Part shown: piece by piece, positions 8,555 through 17,351 of the stretch
Layout: each line of letters begins with the position of its first letter
How positions within the stretch are numbered: position 1 is the first letter of the stretch
Assembly (NCBI GenBank): GCA_947496145.1
Contig: CANMBS010000048.1
Span: 1-34,725 of the forward strand
Reading direction: 5' to 3'
Source of the DNA: an uncultured Pseudovibrio sp.
Lineage (GTDB): Bacteria; Pseudomonadota; Alphaproteobacteria; Rhizobiales; Stappiaceae
DNA length: 34,725 nucleotides
Notes under the pieces: model-generated
Told to the model about the DNA's origin: nothing
Databases searched by the model: none
What the model saw: the letters and a program-made list of their open reading frames with translations, nothing else
Translations under genes and position numbers: made by a program

Positions 8555-9712
8555 TTACTGAACACCCCCTTTAGTATCTGACGCATTAAGCTGCAGGAAA
8601 CGTAATACCAATCTCTGTTCTTCTGCGGTCAGGCTGGTTTTGGGGGCATAGGCTTGCACATCTGCCTGCCAGGACAGCGCATCTCTCGATCCTGGATTAA
8701 TGGTAGAATGACAAACACCACACTGAGACCCGTAGATCGATTCAGAAATTGTCCAAAGCATGTTTAGGTTTCCGGTCACGTCTGTGGCGGAGATCCAGCC
8801 TTCAAGAGAGGTTTTTGTCCAATCTTGATCACCGTCGTCAAAATACCTCTTTTCTCCGGTCTCAACCCGGTCGACCGCGCTTTTTGCGATAGAGAGATTG
8901 AGGATACGTTTGCCAAACAAAGCGTACTGACCGCGATTTGACTCTCCGGCCTGCCAGCCTTCGACGCGCACTTTCACCCGTTCACCCTGACTTTCGAGCT
9001 TAGTCAAAGCAACACCTGGAAGGATGGCTGCAATTTTTCCTGAATCGGTTTCAGGCCCATCCAGAATTGCAGATGTCCGTTTGGTCCAAAACTTGTCTCC
9101 CTCAAGAGATTCAGTCTGCGACATGAATACGGCTTGCTGTTCTCTTGCGCGGGCTGCAAGATCGGGCATCTTATGCGCAATACCCTTGTGACAGGAGATG
9201 CATGTTTCTCCCTCTTTCATGGCTTGTTGCATGCGGTCTGCTGCGATTTTATCCTGTTTGTGGAAGTCCATTGCTTCAAATAAGTGGCAGGTTCTGCATT
9301 CTCTGGAATCGGTTGCTTCCATTGTGGCCCAGACCCGCTCGGCCAGATCAATGCGATGTTTCTCAAACTTTTCCCGAGTGTCGATTGTGCCCATCGCCTT
9401 ATGATAAAGCTCGCCCACAGCCTGGACCTTGCGTATTACCTTTGGAATGAAGTTTTTAGGCACATGGCAGTCCGGGCAAGTCGCTCGCACACCAGATGCA
9501 CTTTTAAAGTGAGTAGTATTTTTATATTCCACATAAACGTTATCACGCATTTCGTGACATGAAATGCAGAATTCTTCTGTATTGGTGTATTCCATGGCGG
9601 CATTAAACCCTCCCCAGAACAGAACGCCTGCGATGCCGCCTGCAATGAAAAGCCCTGCAAGGCTAAAACGAGCAGACGGGGACCACATGTAAGACCAGAT
9701 GCGGCGCAACAT
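8555..9712 (-). CDS. torC: Pentahaem c-type cytochrome TorC/DorC (NapC/NirT family)
   Basis: This membrane-anchored quinol dehydrogenase passes electrons from the quinol pool to the periplasmic reductase. A single N-terminal membrane segment (about residues 17-38) is followed by four haem motifs of the NapC/NirT domain (CISCH, CPDCH, CRTCH, CISCH) and a C-terminal domain with the fifth (CGVCH). That fifth haem separates TorC/TorY-type proteins from tetrahaem NapC. ATG 9712 gives 385 residues and is preferred over the upstream TTG 9718 because AAGGAA is eight bases before it. It follows torA by about 130 bases; E. coli has the opposite order, torCAD. A hairpin set lies in the gap. Confidence 0.92.
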   Translation of the reverse strand: MLRRIWSYMWSPSARFSLAGLFIAGGIAGVLFWGGFNAAMEYTNTEEFCISCHEMRDNVYVEYKNTTHFKSASGVRATCPDCHVPKNFIPKVIRKVQAVGELYHKAMGTIDTREKFEKHRIDLAERVWATMEATDSRECRTCHLFEAMDFHKQDKIAADRMQQAMKEGETCISCHKGIAHKMPDLAARAREQQAVFMSQTESLEGDKFWTKRTSAILDGPETDSGKIAAILPGVALTKLESQGERVKVRVEGWQAGESNRGQYALFGKRILNLSIAKSAVDRVETGEKRYFDDGDQDWTKTSLEGWISATDVTGNLNMLWTISESIYGSQCGVCHSTINPGSRDALSWQADVQAYAPKTSLTAEEQRLVLRFLQLNASDTKGGVQ

Positions 9713-9767
9713 GTACAAAATTCCTTGATTATATTTTAGGGGTAAGAGACCTATTTAAATTCCAGAT

Positions 9768-9811
9768 CCCTTGATACATCCAAATCAAGGGTCGTTGATA
9801 ACGACCCTTGA
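9768..9811 (-). promoter_or_regulatory. Alternative hairpins between torA and torC
   Basis: Three segments compete. CCCTTGAT (9768-9775) pairs with ATCAAGGG (9784-9791). The middle part TCAAGGGTCGTT (9785-9796) pairs perfectly over 12 bp with AACGACCCTTGA (9800-9811) across a three-base loop. Both pairings cannot form at once. On the minus strand the 12-bp hairpin is made first, so it could act as a partial terminator, an mRNA end stabiliser for torA, or an attenuator of torC. Confidence 0.5.
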
Positions 9812-9841
9812 CGAGGTTTGCTTAAGTCATCTTCCCGCTGA

Positions 9842-12289
9842 CTATGATGCAGAGACTGGTTGAGGTGGATCGAATGTGGTGATTGGAGGCAGTTTGCCTT
9901 CATACTTTTCGATTTCGGTAAGAGCTGTATGAGCAACATTGCCCTGCGCAAGCTTTGATGTACCGATGTCTACTGTCAGAACATTGACATCACCGTGCTT
10001 GCATAGCGTGCCGACTACACCGGGTTCTTCCGGGTCATACCAACCACCTTCACACATCCGCACAACGTTGGGGCGGACAAGATCCGTGACAATGGCCCCT
10101 CCAAGAATCTGCCCGCGATCATTGAACAGTCGGACCACATCGCCGTTCTTGATACCCCTCTTTTCAGCATCTACCGGATTTATCCAGACAGGCTCACGTT
10201 CCTGCACTTCGTATCTGTTACGCAACCAGGTGTTGTCGAGTTGCGAATGCAGACGATCATCCGGGTGAGAGCTGGTAAGATGAAGTGGATATTTGTCCGA
10301 TTTCGCACCACCAAGGCGTTCGACTGGCTCCATCCAGGTTGGATGAGGAGGACAATCATCATAGCCATACTTTTCAATCCGTCTTGAGAAGATCTCGAAT
10401 TTACCGGATGGCGTTGCAACGGGATTAAGCAGAGGATCCTCACGGAAATCGCTATACTGGACGTAGTTCTGTGCTTTCTTTGTGACCTCGAATTGAATCA
10501 GATTTTTCTCATTCCAGAAACTCTCGAAATCTGGAAGGTCAATATTCTTCTTCTTACCGTCAGCAACACCCAGTTCGTAGATATGCTTTACCCAGCCCAT
10601 TTCATCACGGCCTTCGGTAAATTTCTCTTCAAAGCCGAGGCGTTTGCTGATTTCCCGGAAAATTTCGAAATCACTTTTTGCCTCGTTCAAAGGCGGAACC
10701 ACCTGCTTCATAGCGACCACGGCACCACCGCCAGAACCAACAGTCGAGATATCATTACGTTCCATACTGGTTGTTGCTGGAAGCACGATATCAGCGAAAC
10801 GAGCAGTTTGTGTCCAGTTGATCTCGTTGACAATAATGGTTTCTGGTTTTTGCCAATACTGAATATGCTGGTTGCGGTCCTGATGGTGATGCATTGGATT
10901 GCCGCCTGTCCAGTAAACCAGACGAATATCCGGCGCTGTATAATCCTTGCCATTGTATGAATAAGGAGCGCCGGGGTTACCCATACACCAAGGAACACGA
11001 GAAACCGGGATTGGAGGTGGCATCCCTTCAACGGCCTTACCAGCAGGGAATCCTGGGAACTTAGGCGCATCGGCTTTTGGTGCACCGTAATTGGAGTAAT
11101 GATAGGTAAAGTCAGCACCACCACCGGGCAAGCCGATATATCCCAGCATACATGCGAGCGTAAAGCACATCCATGGTCCTTGCTCACCATGATGCTGACG
11201 CTGAATAGACCAGCCCATACTGATATAAGTACGGTTTGCTGCCATGGTTCTGGCCAGTTCTTTTAGCGCTTCAGCGTCTATGCCGCAAATTTCAGATGCC
11301 CATTCTGCCGTTTTTGGAGTGCCGTCGTGTGTCCCTTTCAGATACGCTTCAAATTTATCGTAACCGGTGCAATATTCGCTCAGGAACTCTTTGTCGTGCA
11401 GACCTTCGGCCATCAGCGTATGAGCCATGCCTATCATCATCGCAACGTCTGTTCCCGGTCTTGGGGCAATCCATTCCGCATCAAAGAACTCAGCGGTGCG
11501 GTTGCGAACAGGATCAACAACGATCACCTTCTTGCCAGTTTTCTTGAATTCTTCAAGGTACTTGAAGGTGGAATGGTCTGGAACTTCCCAATTTATTTTA
11601 CAGGTAACCGCTGGATCAGCACCCCACCAAACAAGCACTTCAGCATTTTCAACAACGGTTGACCATGAGGAAGATGCGTAAAATGAACCACCAATTACAT
11701 AAGGCATGATGACTCTGATTGAGCCAGTGCTGTAGGTGTTCACATCATTGATGAAACCACCATGCAGATTCAGTGTGCGGTAAAGACCATTGAAACAGTT
11801 ATGCAGCAGCCCTGTAGATTTCCAGCCATAAGACCCGCCATAAATGGCCTTGTTGCCGTGCTCTTGCTTAACGCGGTTAAGTTCTTTTGCAACCAGATCA
11901 AGGGCAGTGTCCCATGACACGCGCACAAACTCCCCTTTACCGCGCTCGCTGCGACCACTTAAGTGTCCTTTTTCCAGAAACCCTTTACGGACCATCGGAT
12001 ATTTGACACGTGTTTTGGAATAAACCATGTCAGGCATGGCCTCATTTATGGCTGTTGGTCCGGGCAACTCATCCAGCGGCCTGGTGCTAACCATGCGACC
12101 ACCTTCAACAGTTGCCTCGAAAACACCCCAGTGAGAGCCGTTGATGATTTTGCTTTTGTCCAGAACATTGTGTCCTGTCAGCGCAGCCGCCCGAAGAGGC
12201 GACGAAGCCAGAACAGCTCCAACAGTCAGGGACGTACTTCCAAACAGGAAAGCACGGCGGGAAAAGCCTGTCGCGTTTTGATGTGTCAT
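9842..12289 (-). CDS. torA: Periplasmic TMAO/DMSO reductase, bis-MGD molybdoenzyme
   Basis: The 815-residue protein reduces trimethylamine N-oxide or dimethyl sulfoxide as a terminal oxidase of anaerobic respiration. A twin-arginine signal (SRRAFLFGS, residues 10-18) and a hydrophobic stretch ending near residue 36 direct export of the folded protein by Tat. The predicted molybdenum ligand is Ser187 in NTYSTGS. Tyr154 and Trp156 in GGSYGWKS align with Tyr114 and Trp116 of Rhodobacter DorA, with the same offset of 40 as Ser187/Ser147, so the active site is DorA-like. No 4Fe-4S motif precedes the domain, as expected for this subgroup. The TorD/DorD chaperone gene is not adjacent. Substrate preference cannot be settled from sequence alone. 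Confidence 0.93.
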   Translation of the reverse strand: MTHQNATGFSRRAFLFGSTSLTVGAVLASSPLRAAALTGHNVLDKSKIINGSHWGVFEATVEGGRMVSTRPLDELPGPTAINEAMPDMVYSKTRVKYPMVRKGFLEKGHLSGRSERGKGEFVRVSWDTALDLVAKELNRVKQEHGNKAIYGGSYGWKSTGLLHNCFNGLYRTLNLHGGFINDVNTYSTGSIRVIMPYVIGGSFYASSSWSTVVENAEVLVWWGADPAVTCKINWEVPDHSTFKYLEEFKKTGKKVIVVDPVRNRTAEFFDAEWIAPRPGTDVAMMIGMAHTLMAEGLHDKEFLSEYCTGYDKFEAYLKGTHDGTPKTAEWASEICGIDAEALKELARTMAANRTYISMGWSIQRQHHGEQGPWMCFTLACMLGYIGLPGGGADFTYHYSNYGAPKADAPKFPGFPAGKAVEGMPPPIPVSRVPWCMGNPGAPYSYNGKDYTAPDIRLVYWTGGNPMHHHQDRNQHIQYWQKPETIIVNEINWTQTARFADIVLPATTSMERNDISTVGSGGGAVVAMKQVVPPLNEAKSDFEIFREISKRLGFEEKFTEGRDEMGWVKHIYELGVADGKKKNIDLPDFESFWNEKNLIQFEVTKKAQNYVQYSDFREDPLLNPVATPSGKFEIFSRRIEKYGYDDCPPHPTWMEPVERLGGAKSDKYPLHLTSSHPDDRLHSQLDNTWLRNRYEVQEREPVWINPVDAEKRGIKNGDVVRLFNDRGQILGGAIVTDLVRPNVVRMCEGGWYDPEEPGVVGTLCKHGDVNVLTVDIGTSKLAQGNVAHTALTEIEKYEGKLPPITTFDPPQPVSAS

Positions 12290-13078
12290 AACTTGCCTTA
12301 TCAGTTTGTTGAATTTTGGCAGCGGTGTGGGGGAGTTTTTTTTTGACTTAGACGGGGTGGTGTGTGATGTTTTGATTTGATTTTATGTCTTTGATATAAC
12401 AAGCAAATTAACTCTGAAAGCTATGCCTTTGTCTTCAAATCAAACTACTCAGGAAGCGTCGATAGAAACGAAAAAATAAGCAGCACCACTTGGGATGTTA
12501 GGGATGACAGTTATCAGGACCTTTGATGGAAACTCTATAAGAACACTAAGTTGGGCAGAAATATAACTAAGGATAATAACTACTCTATCTAATATTATCA
12601 TTCCAACTCACAGAATTTTTAATAAGTCTACTTTGCAAATCTTTACTCAAGGTCGTATGTAGTAACTAGATCAGCAGTAGTTCTAGGATTGTTTCTAAAT
12701 TCTGAGTCGATAAGTAGTTATATTACTTACTAACGAAATTTTTATGATGCAAATATGTCTAAAATTAAAACATTTTTAAGTGGTATTGCTTAGGAAAATC
12801 TTCGAGATTTGAGAGTGGTTTCAGTGATCGGGCTAATTTCGATACTGCTTCGGGAATTTATGTGTGCCATCCTGATTTATGGTCGAGCAAATTCGTGGCT
12901 GCACGTTGCTTTCTCCGAATAATAAGAGTGTATAGTTTAAATTGTCTCACATCTGGCAACAGGATGAGGAGATACAGACGCAATTGAAGATTTTGCGTCA
13001 TAAAATTAGCACTATAGATAAAATTTACACCCTGCTCGTACTTTGCATATGTTGTTTGGTAGAGCGGAATGAGGTGGG
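12290..13078. other. AT-rich 789-base divergent intergenic region
   Basis: The region separates torA (minus) from the hydroxyacid dehydrogenase (plus). I find no open frame worth reporting and no complete FNR box (TTGAT-N4-ATCAA); only a left half TTGAT occurs near 12391. A T-run lies at about 12338-12346. An inverted repeat GACGCAA (12977-12983) / TTGCGTC (12993-12999) with a nine-base spacer lies about 80 bases before the dehydrogenase start and may be an operator. The composition differs sharply from the neighbouring genes. Confidence 0.5.
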
Positions 13079-14020
13079 ATGACTCATATTCTTCAGTTAA
13101 GCCCTTATGCACCACAACAGCTTAATGAAGAGCTGGCACAAGTTGGACCGGTTGTAAAATGGTGGGAGCTTGGAAAACCTGCGGTAATCTCACCTCATTT
13201 GGCTGAGCAAATCACCATGGTTGCAACCAAAGGGGACCTAGGGCTTCCAACTGACCTCATGATGTCTTTGGTAAACCTCAGATTTATTGGCGTTTACGGT
13301 GTGGGAGTAGATCGTATCGATCTAAAGCAGGCTCGTGAAAAGCAAGTCAGGATTTCAACAACAGCTGATCTGTTGACCGATGCAGTTGCTGAGTTTGCAG
13401 TTACTCTTGTTTTGAATGCAAGCCGACGCATAGTTGAGGGGGATCGCTTTATTCGTGCTGGTCGATGGAGCGAAGCTAAACTGGGAACAGGTTTTAGTGT
13501 TGCGGGCAAGACCGCAGGTGTTTTGGGATATGGCCGCATAGGAAGGCGAACGGCTGATCTTTTGCAAGTATTGGGAATGAATGTTCTTTATTCCGATTTG
13601 AAAGCAGTTGAGGGAAACGAAACCGCGTTCCGTGAGAACAGCTTACAGCTTGCAAAAGAAAGTCGGGTCCTCATTGTTTGTCTGCCGGGCAGCCAGGCAA
13701 CAGAAGGACTGGTGGATCGCGCTGTTATGGATGCGCTTGGCAATGACGGTCTTTTGGTGAATGTTGCAAGAGGAAGTGTGGTGCAAGAGACTGATCTTAT
13801 TGACGCTTTGCAAGAGCGAACTCTTGGCCATGCCGCGCTTGATGTGTTTAGCCACGAACCGAATGTGCCAAAGCAATTGATCGAGAGTGAGTATTGCACA
13901 TTGACCCCGCATATAGCGAGCGCGACACTGGAAACACGCCTGAACATGGGACGTAATGTGATCGCCAATCTGCAAGCATTTAAGGATGAAACACCGCTTG
14001 TCTCTGAGTTGAATTTTTAG
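13079..14020 (+). CDS. D-2-hydroxyacid dehydrogenase (glyoxylate/hydroxypyruvate reductase type)
   Basis: This is a 313-residue NAD(P)-dependent oxidoreductase that interconverts 2-oxoacids and D-2-hydroxyacids. The nucleotide-binding motif is GYGRIG (150-155). Asp173, about 18 residues after it at the end of the next strand, suggests NAD rather than NADP. The catalytic triad is visible: Arg231 (NVARGSVV), Glu260 (FSHEPNVP) and His278 (TPHIAS). ATG 13079 is preceded by GAGGT. It stands alone, with about 170 bases to the next gene. Which of glyoxylate, hydroxypyruvate or a related acid it uses cannot be told; the short catalytic domain fits the hydroxypyruvate reductase branch. Confidence 0.88.
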   Translation: MTHILQLSPYAPQQLNEELAQVGPVVKWWELGKPAVISPHLAEQITMVATKGDLGLPTDLMMSLVNLRFIGVYGVGVDRIDLKQAREKQVRISTTADLLTDAVAEFAVTLVLNASRRIVEGDRFIRAGRWSEAKLGTGFSVAGKTAGVLGYGRIGRRTADLLQVLGMNVLYSDLKAVEGNETAFRENSLQLAKESRVLIVCLPGSQATEGLVDRAVMDALGNDGLLVNVARGSVVQETDLIDALQERTLGHAALDVFSHEPNVPKQLIESEYCTLTPHIASATLETRLNMGRNVIANLQAFKDETPLVSELNF

Positions 14021-14196
14021 TTCATAGCAAAAGCTCACAGAGGCATTCTTTCAGCGTTATTTGCTGAATTTTATGCAGTTTGCAGCTATCAGTTAACCTA
14101 TCATATCATTTCAGACTACGTGGTCTTCGATTGCTCAGCATTTTTCCTCTATAGGTAAGAAAAGCAATTTTACGTACATTCGATTGGAGCATCTTG

Positions 14197-15825
14197 ATGC
14201 CGAAGTCAGACCTCACACCTGAACAGGAACAATGGACCGAAAAGGTCCTGAAGCACTTACAATTAAAGAATGTAGATGAAGTTCAGCCGGATGAAATTCA
14301 GGTGGAACGGAGTGCTGACAAGCAGCCTAATGAAATTGCTCGCAGTCGAGCCAGAAGCCGGCGTGCACGTGTTCTGGTTTCCAAAGGCAGTGCGGCTGTG
14401 CATCAAGAGAATGTGGAAAGGGCCGCTGCGGAGCTGCAAAAGGAGATCAGCTATCTTTCTCGAAGATATCAGGCTCTGGCAACCAACTCCAAGAAACTAG
14501 ATGCGCAAGCGCGCAAGCAACTTATTTCTGAAGAACATATTGAGCTGTTTCGGGTCCAGTTTGAGAAAATTGGAAATGCCTTCAAGCAGTTTAATAAGAA
14601 CTTTTCCGGCCAGCGGCATCCGGATGCTGGAACGCTTAGCCTTCTTAAAACTCTGCTTGATAAAGTTCAGTATCATATTGTGGAGGGAAAAAAAGTCCTG
14701 AAGCAGGGAGAACGATATGCTGATGCGATGATTGCAAAAGAGATGCCCGCAGTAGATGCTTACAAGGACGCGGTTGAAGGAGCGTTCAAACAACGAGCTG
14801 AGCTTGTGAAATGGGGTGTTGATACGAAAAAGTTTGATAAAGCTCACCATATCGCAAATCTGCCGCTGCTGCGTATGCAAAAGGCGATCGCTGATCATAG
14901 CTATCCGGGGTTGATGTTTGTTCTTGGGAAAACCAATGGCAAGTCGGAGGCTCTGACAAAAGCACTGGAAGATGCAAAAGGTGAGATTGAAGAAAACAAA
15001 ACTAAGGCTCAGCAACATCTGGAAAAAACGCTTGCCGATGCAGTTGCCCTGCATAGCCATGTCTCAGAGTTAGAACATGATCCGGAGGCACTTGCAAAAT
15101 TTGCTGCGGCATTTGAGAAAATAGATAAAGCAACGCCAAGAGGTCAGCAGGCGTTAAGCGCAGGAGATTATCAGGCGGCCATTGCGGTCTTGCATAACAA
15201 CGAAACTGCGCTGTTTGATATGCAGCAACTTTGGTTCAGCAATGCAAAATCAGCAGATAACGGGGTGGATGAACCTGATATGAAAGGTAAGACCATACCG
15301 ACACGCAGAAAGATAGAAAACCTGCGCAATGCTCTGGAACAAGCTTATGATCGCTTGCCGTTTATTAAAGATTGCCTCCCTAACGCAGCTAAATACGAAG
15401 CTGAATGCAAGGCACTGAAAACGCTCTTGACGAAAGCACAGTCGGATTTGATTTCGGGCCGGGAAGAAGAGGCTGAGGAAAAAGTTCTCCCTCTTCGCAA
15501 GATCAGGTTCCAGCTTTACAGCCTTACACTCAAAGCAAAGCAACAACTTGAATGGGCAGAAAAACAGCTCACTCAACTCAAAGAAGAAGCTCATAGCTGG
15601 CTTGACCGTCAGGAAGATCTCAAACTCACAAGTTTGAGCGATGAGGCGTCAAAACAAAGTTATGCAGCCTATGAAAAAGAGGCTGCAATCATAAAAGGCT
15701 ACCTGCAATCCGCAAGTGATCAGATTGAAAATGGCAAGGCTATTGTTGCGCAAAAAAACATTGATGAGGGTATTCAAAGCCTCAAACGCCTTGCCATGCA
15801 TGTGTCAGATATTGAGCTGGACTAA
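14197..15825 (+). CDS. Long helical coiled-coil protein of unknown function
   Basis: The 542-residue protein is rich in Lys, Glu, Ala, Gln and Leu, without signal peptide or membrane segment, and predicted by eye to be almost wholly helical. Heptad-like stretches occur at about 70-115, 245-285 and 440-470. No enzymatic motif is visible. Basic runs (ARSRARSRRARVLV, about 49-62) near the N-terminus could bind nucleic acid or membrane. ATG 14197 is preferred to TTG 14194 because GGAG (14186-14189) is seven bases before the ATG. Both neighbours are separated by spacers, so it is probably a single-gene unit. I do not recognise the family. It could be a scaffold or filament-type protein; that is speculation. 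Confidence 0.7.
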   Translation: MPKSDLTPEQEQWTEKVLKHLQLKNVDEVQPDEIQVERSADKQPNEIARSRARSRRARVLVSKGSAAVHQENVERAAAELQKEISYLSRRYQALATNSKKLDAQARKQLISEEHIELFRVQFEKIGNAFKQFNKNFSGQRHPDAGTLSLLKTLLDKVQYHIVEGKKVLKQGERYADAMIAKEMPAVDAYKDAVEGAFKQRAELVKWGVDTKKFDKAHHIANLPLLRMQKAIADHSYPGLMFVLGKTNGKSEALTKALEDAKGEIEENKTKAQQHLEKTLADAVALHSHVSELEHDPEALAKFAAAFEKIDKATPRGQQALSAGDYQAAIAVLHNNETALFDMQQLWFSNAKSADNGVDEPDMKGKTIPTRRKIENLRNALEQAYDRLPFIKDCLPNAAKYEAECKALKTLLTKAQSDLISGREEEAEEKVLPLRKIRFQLYSLTLKAKQQLEWAEKQLTQLKEEAHSWLDRQEDLKLTSLSDEASKQSYAAYEKEAAIIKGYLQSASDQIENGKAIVAQKNIDEGIQSLKRLAMHVSDIELD

Positions 15826-15904
15826 GCTCAGGACTCATAGTCAGAATATTACAGTTTATGCGAGATTTTCCTTTAGCGAAGCTTGCTTGAAGCGTATGCG
15901 TGTT

Positions 15905-16310
15905 TCAATCTCTATGATCCATAGCGGGTTTACGAACTTTGTTGCTGTTATATCCGCGATTTGCAATCAATACCCGGGCTCCCCTTTTTTTGAGAATTGA
16001 AGCGGAGTGATGTGCCTTCAGATGTGTTGCATCAATCATCAAAATATCAGTTTCAGGCCTGCAAGACCGGGCCAACTCCTCAATGATGTTTTCAAACGCA
16101 CCTTTTCGGCCCACACACAAAACGCATATAGAGCGTTTTGTGTGTGGGCGTATTTTTGCGGTGCATCCCCCAGCATAAGTCATTGCGGATAATATAGATA
16201 ATTCCACTTAACACACGGCGGTCATCAGCGTGGGCACCCACGTGGCTCAGGAGGAGTATGGTCGCAGACACTCCATATGAGATGGTCTTGGCCAAAACAA
16301 ATCACTCACT
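15905..16310 (-). pseudogene. IS5-family transposase remnant
   Basis: Fragments in several frames match the order of an IS5-type transposase. ADDRRVLSGIIYIIRNDLCW is followed, after frame changes, by DAPQKYAH / THKTLYMRFV, then ENIIEELARSC, ILMIDATHLKAHHSA (the first catalytic Asp region) and ANRGYNSNKVR. The segment between the last two is missing, so an internal deletion joins them. Frameshifts and the deletion rule out a functional enzyme. The remnant sits between the coiled-coil gene and nrdF. Its inverted-repeat ends were not found. Confidence 0.8.
16109..16149. repeat. 17-bp perfect inverted repeat inside the IS5-type remnant
   Basis: GCCCACACACAAAACGC (16109-16125) and its exact reverse complement (16133-16149) are separated by seven bases. 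The corresponding coding segment (HKTLYxRFV) of IS5-type genes is naturally an imperfect palindrome, so this looks like a quasi-palindrome that was corrected to perfection. Confidence 0.85.
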
Positions 16311-16336
16311 TCAAAGCTCCGGTTTGCCGCTACTCC

Positions 16337-16352
16337 GGCCTAACAATAGGCC
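16337..16352. terminator. Possible weak terminator after nrdF
   Basis: A five-bp stem GGCCT (16337-16341) / AGGCC (16348-16352) with a six-base loop lies just beyond the nrdF stop. There is no clear U-tract in the minus-strand direction, so this is only a candidate. Confidence 0.3.
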
Positions 16353-16357
16353 ATCTT

Positions 16358-17344
<987 letters not shown>

Positions 17345-17351
17345 TCAAATC

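Noticed and set aside
12385-12405. Possible FNR site upstream of torA
   Set aside because: Only one half-site TTGAT is present; the second half does not match ATCAA.
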